9,647 bases of DNA from a bacterium. GTDB taxonomy: Bacteria > SZUA-79 > Acidulodesulfobacterales > Acidulodesulfobacteraceae. The translations under genes and the position numbers were made by a program. A model generated the notes under the pieces. It was not told the origin of the DNA, did no database searches, and saw only the letters and a program-made list of their open reading frames with translations. The DNA lies in assembly GCA_021794255.1 (NCBI GenBank), contig JAJYRF010000002.1, positions 1-9,647 of the forward strand. Reading direction: 5' to 3'. This document shows positions 1-6,562 of the stretch, one piece after another (position 1 is the first letter of the stretch; each line of letters starts with the position of its first letter).

Positions 1-127
1 GAGCGATAGAGCTACGGACTTGCGCAACATCCGTAGGTATCCTGACCTAAATAACTTCTGCTTGCCTATGTAAGCCCCCTGAGCAACCGGCGCTGAAGCC
101 CCGCCCTTTAGGGCGTGGGTGGTTGAC
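1..127 (+). mobile_element. Right end of an IS200/IS605-type (TnpB-bearing) element, partial
   Basis: This GC-rich block contrasts sharply with the AT-rich DNA that follows. It ends in a strong hairpin (98-120) and then the box GGTTGAC (121-127), a layout typical of the right end of IS200/IS605 and IS1341-like elements, which transpose as single strands and recognise subterminal hairpins. One frame stays open from base 2 to a TAA at 71-73 and another from base 3 to a TAA at 46-48. Either could be the last residues of tnpB, but I cannot recognise a TnpB C-terminus with confidence. The element body would lie left of the window. The junction sits about 32 bp beyond the stop codon of the minus-strand gene, so the insertion would not have broken it. 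The exact boundary is inferred. Confidence 0.6.
91..127 (+). ncRNA. Probable 3' end of an omega RNA (TnpB guide RNA scaffold)
   Basis: The stem pairs 98-106 with 111-120, closed by a TTTA loop at 107-110, with a single bulged T at 116 and a terminal G-T pair. In TnpB systems the guide RNA scaffold is the 3' end of the element, and the guide is the flanking host DNA directly after the right end. If that holds here, the guide would start near base 128, in the gap beside the gene ending at 160. The hairpin is seen in the sequence; the omega RNA role is inferred from the family. Confidence 0.4.
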
Positions 128-159
128 ATTATTTTCCAATTGTTCTTATGTTAAGCTGT

Positions 160-2685
160 TTAAGATTGAAAGGTGAATGTTCTTTCATTTTTCCATTCTT
201 CTATATTGTTTTTAAATTGATTCAAAAGTTCAATAGCCTCGTCTTTAGTTCTGCCTTCCGAGTAAATTTCAAAATAAGCTCCTTCTGATGCGGGAGTTGA
301 TAAAACCCAGCCATATCCTTCCTCTTTAAAAAGTTTTATTCCGTCAATAAATAATGCATTTTCATCTTTATATGTTTCCATGAATTTTCTCATAATAAAA
401 CCCTTTAATTCTGTCGGACACGGTACCGTAGTATATTCAAAATGACTCGGTTCTATATATCTAAGTTCATTTTTAATTGAAGTATTTAATTTAGCCAGCA
501 TTTCTAAAAGTTTTATTGCGGAATACATTCCGTCAAATGCCGGCTGAAATACCGGGTATATATATCCCCCTTCATTATCTCCCGCAAAACATATTTGAGA
601 ATTTGCAGCTTTTTCCATTAGAGCGCTTGAAAAATGTTTTGCCGGGATTACTTCAAAATTATATTCTTTTGCTAATTTATTTATATTAAATGAGGAATTT
701 ATCTGCGCCGAAATAATTTTATTATGATTTTCCGTCTTCATTACTAAAAGGCTCATAAGCGAAAAAGCAGTATTGCCGTCTATTATATCGCCGTTTTCAT
801 CGCATATATAAATTTTTTCTCCGCCGTTATCCATAAATATACCGATATCTGCATTAATTGATTTAACAATACTGGAAAGATCTTTTAGCGATTTTTTAAA
901 TTCTCTGTCAGTTTTGGTTATTTTAGTCTGATCAAGATTAGCATTTAAATGAACAGATTCAATGTCTAGCTTGCCGATTATCGCCGGAAATATTTTACTG
1001 GAAGAACCGTAAGAATAATCTATAACTATTTTGAAATTTCTTTTGGCAATCTTTTCGCTGTTTATTGTTTTTAAAAATCCGTCCGTATAATATTCTGTTC
1101 CGTGGGTAGGATAAAAGATTTCTCCCATATCTTCGGAACCTACTCTTGAAAAATCTTCTCTAAAAAACAATCTTTCTATCTTTTGTTCATTTGCAGGAGA
1201 AAGATCTAATCCTTCCGAATCAAAAAATTTAATATTTATCAATTTTTTATTAAAAGGATGTTTTCTTACGTGGATGCCGCCGAAAGTTTTATATTGTCTC
1301 GCCTGATATCTTACAATAGGTATCGGGGTATCGCTAAAATCATTTACATTAACTCCTACCGAAAGAACGCCCGACATTATAGCTCTTGAAAAAAGCCTTG
1401 AAGCTTTATGACTGTCTCTTGAAACAGATATTGTTTTAGATTTGCCTACGGATGCTCCAAAAGCAGCGCCTAATTTTGAACAAAATTCAGGAGTAATTTC
1501 ATAATTGGCAAGACCTGTAACCCCATATTGACCGAAGATTCTTGCGCTCCATTTATCTGACCATATTAAACTTTCCGAAAGTATAGCGCCGTCTTCGACA
1601 TTTTTAAACGGCCATATTTTAACATTGGGATTTATAATGGCGTTGTTTCCGATTATACAAACATCTGAAATGATTCCGCCTGTGCCGACAAAAACATTAT
1701 TCCCTACTTGGGTTCTATAGCCTAATATGGCTTCCTGTATTTCGCATGAACTGCCTATATGAGAATTTTTGCCGATAACCGAGCCGCTTATTGACGTATT
1801 CTCATGTATAATTACATTGTCTCCTATAACGCAGTTTTTAATTTTGCAGTGCTGCATTACTTTAATATTTTTGCCGAATATCGAATTTTCGACATCTGAA
1901 GTTATATCTATTATTGTGCCTTCTGCTATTCGAATATTTTTTCCCGTTAAATATCCTCCTTCTATATCAATTTGTACTTTGCCTATAATAATATCAAGAT
2001 GGCTTTGCCTGTATTCAGAAAGCGTGCCGACATCCTTCCAGTAACCATCAGAAATAAAACCGTACAATTTCATATTATTTTTCATAATGACGGGAAAAAG
2101 CTCTTTAGAAAAATCGAATTCTTTTTTTTCAGGCATAAATTTAAATACGCTTTTGTTTAAAATATAAATACCGGTATTTATGGTATCGCTAAAAACTTCC
2201 GACCAAGAAGGTTTTTCAAGAAATTTATTAATTCTTCCTTCATCATCTGTAATAACTATTCCATAAGGCAGCGGATTTTCAACTCGAGTTAAAACTATAG
2301 TCGCATCTGAATTTTTTTCTTTATGAAAATCAACAGGCTTTTGAAGATTAAAATCTGTAATGACATCAGCGCTTATAACCATAAAATTATCTTCTTCAAT
2401 AAATTTTTCCACATTTTTAACGCTTCCTGCCGTCCCGTAATCTTCTTCCGCTAAAATATATTTAATATTAACTCCGAATTTGCTTCCGTCTTTAAAATAG
2501 TTTGTTATAACTTCAGGCTGGACATAGAGTAAAATGATAAGGTCTCTGATTGAATATTTTTTTAATAAATTTATTACATGCTCCATCATCGGCTTGTTGG
2601 CGACATGAATCATAGGCTTCGGAGTGTTATTCGTTAACGGCTTAAGTCTTGTTCCAAAACCTCCTGCCATAATAACAGCTTGCAT
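160..2685 (-). CDS. Fused sugar-phosphate nucleotidyltransferase / phosphomannomutase-like protein
   Basis: This 841-residue protein probably makes an activated hexose such as GDP-mannose for cell-surface polysaccharide. Residues 1-235 form a nucleotidyltransferase domain: the nucleotide-binding loop AGGFGTRLKPLT is at 7-18, PKP at 22-24, a metal-binding Asp at 107, EKP at 157-159, NTG at 170-172 and WKDVGT at 216-221. Residues 240-375 are hexapeptide-like repeats of a left-handed beta-helix. Residues 400-841 resemble phosphomannomutase/phosphoglucomutase, but the key loops differ. GGIHVRKHP (469-477) stands where TASHNP with its phosphoserine is expected, MDNGGEK (618-624) replaces the DGDGDR metal loop, and NEGG (704-707) replaces the sugar-binding GEXSGH. 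Family members with this architecture are usually annotated mannose-1-phosphate guanylyltransferase/phosphomannomutase. AGGAGG at 2697-2702 lies 11 nt before the ATG and fixes the start. The sugar and base specificity cannot be read from sequence alone. Confidence 0.9.
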   Translation of the reverse strand: MQAVIMAGGFGTRLKPLTNNTPKPMIHVANKPMMEHVINLLKKYSIRDLIILLYVQPEVITNYFKDGSKFGVNIKYILAEEDYGTAGSVKNVEKFIEEDNFMVISADVITDFNLQKPVDFHKEKNSDATIVLTRVENPLPYGIVITDDEGRINKFLEKPSWSEVFSDTINTGIYILNKSVFKFMPEKKEFDFSKELFPVIMKNNMKLYGFISDGYWKDVGTLSEYRQSHLDIIIGKVQIDIEGGYLTGKNIRIAEGTIIDITSDVENSIFGKNIKVMQHCKIKNCVIGDNVIIHENTSISGSVIGKNSHIGSSCEIQEAILGYRTQVGNNVFVGTGGIISDVCIIGNNAIINPNVKIWPFKNVEDGAILSESLIWSDKWSARIFGQYGVTGLANYEITPEFCSKLGAAFGASVGKSKTISVSRDSHKASRLFSRAIMSGVLSVGVNVNDFSDTPIPIVRYQARQYKTFGGIHVRKHPFNKKLINIKFFDSEGLDLSPANEQKIERLFFREDFSRVGSEDMGEIFYPTHGTEYYTDGFLKTINSEKIAKRNFKIVIDYSYGSSSKIFPAIIGKLDIESVHLNANLDQTKITKTDREFKKSLKDLSSIVKSINADIGIFMDNGGEKIYICDENGDIIDGNTAFSLMSLLVMKTENHNKIISAQINSSFNINKLAKEYNFEVIPAKHFSSALMEKAANSQICFAGDNEGGYIYPVFQPAFDGMYSAIKLLEMLAKLNTSIKNELRYIEPSHFEYTTVPCPTELKGFIMRKFMETYKDENALFIDGIKLFKEEGYGWVLSTPASEGAYFEIYSEGRTKDEAIELLNQFKNNIEEWKNERTFTFQS

Positions 2686-2702
2686 AGATTGTTTTTCCTC
2701 CT

Positions 2703-3009
2703 TTTTTTATTTTATTTATTGCGTGAAATATGATAAGTTATATAATATTTACTTTACTTATTTTAATTTAATTAATTATTATTATTATTGATCTATTTTT
2801 ATCGTTTTATATTATATTAATATTATATTATTTCTTTAATTTATCTCGTATTTTTATATTTATATTGAATTATTTTAATTGTTTTTATTTATTTATTAAT
2901 ATATATATACTTAAATTATATCTTAAATTATTCAAAAAAATAATAAATTTTAATAAAAAATTATGATATTTTAATTTATTTATTTAAAAAACAATTTTTA
3001 ATAGAAATT
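2703..3009. other. Gene-free AT-rich divergent intergenic tract
   Basis: These bases separate the Shine-Dalgarno of the minus-strand nucleotidyltransferase gene from the plus-strand PAP2 gene, so promoters for both must lie here or nearby. The sequence is almost entirely A and T, with short ATT and TATTA runs, and has stops in all frames. Because TATAAT-like hexamers occur by chance throughout, I cannot pick a promoter. I see no RNA gene, long inverted repeat or DnaA-box cluster. Confidence 0.6.
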
Positions 3010-3600
3010 ATGCTATCTTACATATTACATTTAGACGCATTATTGTTTTTATTCATAAATAATAATTTTCATTTTTCAATGCTTAATGAAAATATGAGGG
3101 CTGTTACATTTCTTGGAAACGGCTGGATTGTGTACTGGTTGATTTTATTATTTGTTTATATTTATAATAAACAAAATTTTAAAAAATCCTTATTTTTATT
3201 AATTATTACTCAATTAGTTCCCGGTATATTTGATATAATCTTAAAAAGATTAATCAACAGACCGAGACCTATCGTAGCTATGCATAAATTAATAGAACAA
3301 GGAACAGTGCATATTGACCTGCTCGGAAGACACCTTACTGAATATTCATTTCCGTCAGGCCACTCAACAACTGCTTTTTCATTAGCCGTAGCAATGGCTT
3401 ATTTTTTTCCCAAACATTACAAATTATTTTATATTTTAGCTGCAATAGTTGCATTTTCCAGAGTATACGACGGCGAACATTATCCTTTAGATGTAATTGC
3501 CGGCGGAATTTTAGGATACGGTTTTGCTAAACTTACCTTGATAATTTACAAAAAAATTACAAAAACAAAAGGTTATAATTTTGAAAAAATTAAAAATTGA
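3010..3600 (+). CDS. PAP2-family membrane phosphatase
   Basis: This 196-residue membrane protein carries the three phosphatase signature motifs of the PAP2 (type 2 phosphatidic acid phosphatase) family in full. They are K79 with R86-P87 (KX6RP), PSGH at 115-118, and S150-R151 with H157 and D161 (SRX5HX3D). H118 and H157 would be the catalytic histidines. Hydrophobic segments lie near 35-52, 59-78, 118-133, 138-150 and 160-180, as expected for the five- or six-helix fold. Bacterial members dephosphorylate undecaprenyl diphosphate, phosphatidylglycerol phosphate or other lipid phosphates at the outer face of the inner membrane; which applies here is unknown. The N-terminal LDALLFLFINNNF resembles family N-termini and supports this ATG, although no Shine-Dalgarno precedes it. 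The tail after residue 181 is lysine-rich and probably cytoplasmic. Confidence 0.93.
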   Translation: MLSYILHLDALLFLFINNNFHFSMLNENMRAVTFLGNGWIVYWLILLFVYIYNKQNFKKSLFLLIITQLVPGIFDIILKRLINRPRPIVAMHKLIEQGTVHIDLLGRHLTEYSFPSGHSTTAFSLAVAMAYFFPKHYKLFYILAAIVAFSRVYDGEHYPLDVIAGGILGYGFAKLTLIIYKKITKTKGYNFEKIKN

Positions 3601-3618
3601 CTTTTTTGCATCAATTTT
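3593..3618 (+). terminator. Possible weak stem-loop at the end of the PAP2 gene
   Basis: AAAATTGA (3593-3600) is perfectly complementary to TCAATTTT (3611-3618), with a 10-nt loop that includes six T. The gene's TGA stop lies inside the left arm. The stem is AT-rich and lacks a clean T tract after it, so termination activity is uncertain. Confidence 0.25.
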
Positions 3619-3745
3619 ATAATATTAATATTTACAGATATTTAATAATATTAATCACCAAAAATATTAGAAACATTATTATTATTAAATACGATTAAAT
3701 AAACTAACTTAATTAATTTTAATATAAATAATTAATAACTATACT

Positions 3746-4168
3746 ATGATTGCTTTTTTAACAGTTGTTTTAATAGTTTCGGCTATTTTTCTTATTATCG
3801 TGATTTTAATGCAGCAGGGCAAAGGTCAAGAAATGGGCGCTGTATTCGGAGGAAGTTCTCAAACTGTATTCGGGGCTTCAGGGGCAGGAAATTTTTTAAC
3901 AAAAACTACTGCAATACTTGCCGCTATTTTTCTCGGTTCGGCATTTTTAATCAGCTATATATCTGCAAAGCAGGTTAGTCCCATACCTATAAAAAGCTAT
4001 CTTAAAAAACCTGCAAAAACAAATTCAACAGTTAATTCAACAGTTAATAAAAATGCAGCTAAAAAAATTATTGCTAAAAAACCGGCAGCAATTAATAAAA
4101 CAATTAATGCGCCTGTGAAAAGCGGCATGGAATCGGGCTCAGAAAAAAACAAGCCGGTCAAAAAATAG
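3746..4168 (+). CDS. secG: Preprotein translocase subunit SecG
   Basis: SecG is the small auxiliary subunit of the SecYEG channel in the inner membrane and helps SecA-driven export. The protein has the family pattern: a first membrane helix (about 3-22), then a conserved loop with QQGKGQEMGAVFGG (23-36) and QTVFGASGAGNFLTK (39-53), and a second helix (about 54-73). The family core ends near residue 75. Here a tail of roughly 65 residues follows, rich in Lys, Ala, Asn and Pro, giving 140 residues in all. The tail includes a short duplicated NSTV unit (93-96 and 97-100), also duplicated at DNA level. No Shine-Dalgarno is visible before the ATG, and the start is chosen because helix 1 begins directly after it. 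The gene lies just before tRNA-Leu(GAG), as secG and leuU do in E. coli. Confidence 0.95.
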   Translation: MIAFLTVVLIVSAIFLIIVILMQQGKGQEMGAVFGGSSQTVFGASGAGNFLTKTTAILAAIFLGSAFLISYISAKQVSPIPIKSYLKKPAKTNSTVNSTVNKNAAKKIIAKKPAAINKTINAPVKSGMESGSEKNKPVKK

Positions 4169-4218
4169 AATTGAAATAAAACTGAAAAATGTTAAAATTT
4201 AAATAAATATTGATTTAA

Positions 4219-4255
4219 GATTAAAATATTAATCATTATCTTGATTTATCTTGAT
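4219..4255. repeat. Short inverted repeat and tandem decamer after secG
   Basis: GATTAA (4219-4224) and TTAATC (4229-4234) form a 6-bp stem with an AATA loop. Directly after it, TTATCTTGAT is repeated twice in tandem (4236-4245, 4246-4255). The rest of the 219-bp secG-tRNA gap shows no gene. The stem is too AT-rich for a confident terminator call. Confidence 0.4.
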
Positions 4256-4387
4256 TTGTTTTTATATCATTAAATTATTGGCTGCAATTTTAATAAAATC
4301 TTTTAACAAAATCATTGATGTAATGAGAACAATGAGAAGTTGAATTAAAAAATATTTAAATTATTGGTTAGAATTTCAACTCAAATT

Positions 4388-4473
4388 GCCGAAGTGGTGG
4401 AATTGGTAGACACGCCATCTTGAGGGGGTGGTGGATAATTTCCGTGCCGGTTCGATTCCGGCCTTCGGCACCA
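4388..4473 (+). tRNA. tRNA-Leu, anticodon GAG
   Basis: This is a complete 86-nt class II tRNA with an encoded CCA (4471-4473). The acceptor stem GCCGAAG (4388-4394) pairs with CTTCGGC (4463-4469). The anticodon stem CCATC (4415-4419) pairs with GGTGG (4427-4431), and the seven-base loop TTGAGGG places GAG at 4422-4424, reading CUU and CUC leucine codons. A long variable arm (GGA 4433-4435 with TCC 4441-4443) is diagnostic of Leu/Ser/Tyr tRNAs. The T arm is GCCGG (4446-4450), loop TTCGATT, then CCGGC (4458-4462). The D arm contains the usual GGTAGA. The same secG then leucine-tRNA(GAG) order is known in E. coli. Confidence 0.97.
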
Positions 4474-4581
4474 TAGCTTTATATCAATATATAGGACAAT
4501 ATCATTTTAATTAATTCATTTATTAATTTATTGTCTTCATTAAATTTTAGCCTGAATAAACCAAATTCAAATAAATTAAAT

Positions 4582-4611
4582 TATACAGTCATAATTAATT
4601 ATGACTGTATA
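4582..4611. promoter_or_regulatory. Perfect 30-bp palindrome, candidate operator
   Basis: The half-site TATACAGTCATAATT (4582-4596) is followed with no spacer by its exact reverse complement (4597-4611). The palindrome ends 20 bp before the ATG of the YgjP-like gene. No T tract follows it, which argues against an intrinsic terminator for the upstream tRNA. Its length and perfect symmetry suit a dimeric or tetrameric regulator, or a cruciform-forming site. The regulator is unknown. Confidence 0.45.
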
Positions 4612-4631
4612 TCGCACAAATCTATTAATAA

Positions 4632-5594
4632 ATGTTCAAAAATAAAATTAATCAGAAAGCCGGCATATCTGCTAATAAATACAAATTAATAGATTTGAAT
4701 AAAATAAAAAATATGTCTTTTGACTCTTCTATTATAAATAAAAATAGGATTGAGAAAGTTATAAAAAGCGGAAGACGAACCATAACATTAGAAGTCACCC
4801 CGTCAGCCACCTTAATATTAAGATTACCAATTAATTTTGCAGAATATAAAATCCCCGGCGTTATTAAAAGAAATGAAAAATGGCTGAAAAAAAAAATTGA
4901 ACTAATGGAAAATAGAAAAACTTTATTTAAATCAAAAACTTTTATAGACGGGGATGATTTATTATATCTCGGAAAAAATTATAAGCTTCAAATTATCCAA
5001 AATATAGAAGACTATAATAATATTATATACAGCGGCATTTCTAAAAAAGAATTTGTTTCAGGATATTATTGTCTGACACTTGATGAAACTAATCAAAAAA
5101 TATATGTATTCAATGAATATTTTAAAGCCATTGAAGGTTATAATAAAAACATAAACATAATATCTGATAAATCAATGGTTTATGATAATACAAATAATAT
5201 TAATAATAATATAAATTTAAATATATGCAGCACGGCTCAAAATAATCTTAAATTATTTTTTGAAAACTTTTATAAACAAAAAGCATTTGAATTAATATCA
5301 GAACGCGCAAAATTGCATTCAAAATTAAACAATTTACATTTTAAACGATTAAAATTATCTTCGGCGGAAAAAAGATGGGGGTCATGCTCTTTTGAGAATT
5401 CTATAAGGATAAACTGGAGACTTATGATGGCTCCGATAAACATTATTGATTATGTAATAATCCATGAATTGTCGCATACGATACATAAAAATCATTCTAA
5501 AAGTTTTTGGAATCGCGTAGGTTTTATTATACCTGATTATAAAATTAGTATTAAATGGCTGAAAGATAATGGATACAAGCTTAAATTAGATTGA
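4632..5594 (+). CDS. YgjP/DUF45-type (M48-like) zinc metallopeptidase
   Basis: This predicted soluble protein of 320 residues belongs to the YgjP-like DUF45 family of gluzincin-type metallopeptidases. Zinc-site residues are HELSH at 278-282 (H278 and H282 as ligands, E279 catalytic) with NHS at 287-289 and FW at 292-293 following, the usual family pattern. Upstream family landmarks are a SGRRTITLEV strand near 46-55, W84, YLGKNY (112-117) and the WGSC box at 249-252. The family is typically about 230-250 residues. The excess comes from about 40 N-terminal residues and an Asn-rich stretch near 161-205 that looks like a low-complexity insertion. The next Met (residue 28) is an alternative start; neither has a Shine-Dalgarno. 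The physiological substrate of this family is not well defined. The neighbouring palindrome suggests specific regulation, by inference. Confidence 0.85.
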   Translation: MFKNKINQKAGISANKYKLIDLNKIKNMSFDSSIINKNRIEKVIKSGRRTITLEVTPSATLILRLPINFAEYKIPGVIKRNEKWLKKKIELMENRKTLFKSKTFIDGDDLLYLGKNYKLQIIQNIEDYNNIIYSGISKKEFVSGYYCLTLDETNQKIYVFNEYFKAIEGYNKNINIISDKSMVYDNTNNINNNINLNICSTAQNNLKLFFENFYKQKAFELISERAKLHSKLNNLHFKRLKLSSAEKRWGSCSFENSIRINWRLMMAPINIIDYVIIHELSHTIHKNHSKSFWNRVGFIIPDYKISIKWLKDNGYKLKLD

Positions 5595-5642
5595 TTTCAT
5601 TATTAAATAAATGATATATTAACAATTGTAAAAAATAATTTT

Positions 5643-5647
5643 AGGGG
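5643..5647 (+). promoter_or_regulatory. Shine-Dalgarno deciding the BI-1 start
   Basis: AGGGG lies 8 nt before the ATG at 5656. The GTG at 5647-5649 overlaps this site, so it cannot be the start, and the ATG is chosen. Confidence 0.8.
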
Positions 5648-5655
5648 TGTTTAAT

Positions 5656-6360
5656 ATGAATTTTGGAAATCAGGATATAAGAACTGCCTATGGCACAGAT
5701 GAAAAAGAAGGACTGTCAAATTTTTTCAGGGGCGTTTTTACATGGATGCTTTTGGGGCTCGCTATTACAGGCATTGTTGCCGAATTTGTATCTTCCGATA
5801 AACCTATGGTAATATTTCTCAGCACTCATGTATTGTTATTTTATCTGCTTATAGGATTACAGCTTGCTGCCGTTTTAGGACTTTCATTTGGTATTAACAA
5901 ATTGCCGGCTGTAATGAGCGAAACAATATTTATTTTATATGCGGCTCTTACAGGCATCACATTTTCAACAATTTTTTTAATTTACACGGCGCAATCCATA
6001 GGATTAGTATTTTTTTTAACTGCGTTCTCATTCGGTTTACTTGCATTTATCGGCTACACCACTAAGAAAGACTTGACATCAATGGGTAATTTTATGATGG
6101 TTGGTTTAATTGCAATAATAGTAGCTATGTTCATAAACTTTTTTTTGCACAGCAGCACTCTAATGTATATTATTTCTATACTCGGGGTCGTAATATTTTT
6201 AGGATTAACGGCTTATGACATGCAAAAGCTAAAACAGATTTATTTAAGCGGTTCTTTTGACGAAAGAAAGGAAACCGTGCTGGGGGCATTAACTCTTTAT
6301 CTTGATTTTATAAATCTTTTTTTGATGCTTTTAAATTTATTCGGTCAGCAAAGAGACTGA
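5656..6360 (+). CDS. Bax inhibitor-1 / YccA family membrane protein
   Basis: This 234-residue inner-membrane protein belongs to the Bax inhibitor-1 (UPF0005) family. Hydrophobic segments lie near 26-44, 51-68, 70-80, 88-108, 115-134, 147-163, 168-187 and 211-229, in keeping with the seven-helix fold in which one segment is re-entrant or short. The family signatures are clear: GLTAYDMQKLK (183-193) and GALTLYLDFINLF (210-222). D188 and D217 are candidates for the aspartate pair that senses pH in the Bacillus subtilis homologue YetJ, a calcium-leak channel. Bacterial relatives in E. coli (YccA) modulate the FtsH protease. Either role is possible here and the sequence does not decide. The short soluble N-terminus is charged. 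The gene starts 61 bp after the metallopeptidase stop with its own strong Shine-Dalgarno, so co-transcription is possible. Confidence 0.93.
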   Translation: MNFGNQDIRTAYGTDEKEGLSNFFRGVFTWMLLGLAITGIVAEFVSSDKPMVIFLSTHVLLFYLLIGLQLAAVLGLSFGINKLPAVMSETIFILYAALTGITFSTIFLIYTAQSIGLVFFLTAFSFGLLAFIGYTTKKDLTSMGNFMMVGLIAIIVAMFINFFLHSSTLMYIISILGVVIFLGLTAYDMQKLKQIYLSGSFDERKETVLGALTLYLDFINLFLMLLNLFGQQRD

Positions 6361-6562
6361 TAAATAACTTTAGCCCGACTCCGCCATTTTTATTTACGTA
6401 TTTTGTAACTTATAAATATTAATTATTACATAATTATTTTTATATTGCGTTGCCCCATAAATATAGTAATATTGCCAATATATATGAATTTTGACCTTTT
6501 TTTTCACCAATTTTGACTATCTTATGATTAAATTAAACTACTATTTTATTTTAATTATTTAA

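Noticed and set aside
1769..2160. Two plus-strand reading frames of 91 and 62 codons
   Set aside because: They lie entirely antisense to the beta-helix and nucleotidyltransferase parts of a well-supported gene and have no recognisable motif or ribosome site.
2703..3009. Replication origin in the AT-rich tract
   Set aside because: I see no cluster of DnaA boxes and no dnaA or dnaN neighbours; similar AT content fills every intergenic gap here.
6484..6520. Repeated TTTTGAC as tandem -35 promoter elements
   Set aside because: No matching -10 lies 16-18 bases downstream, and the gap is between convergent genes, where promoters are not expected.
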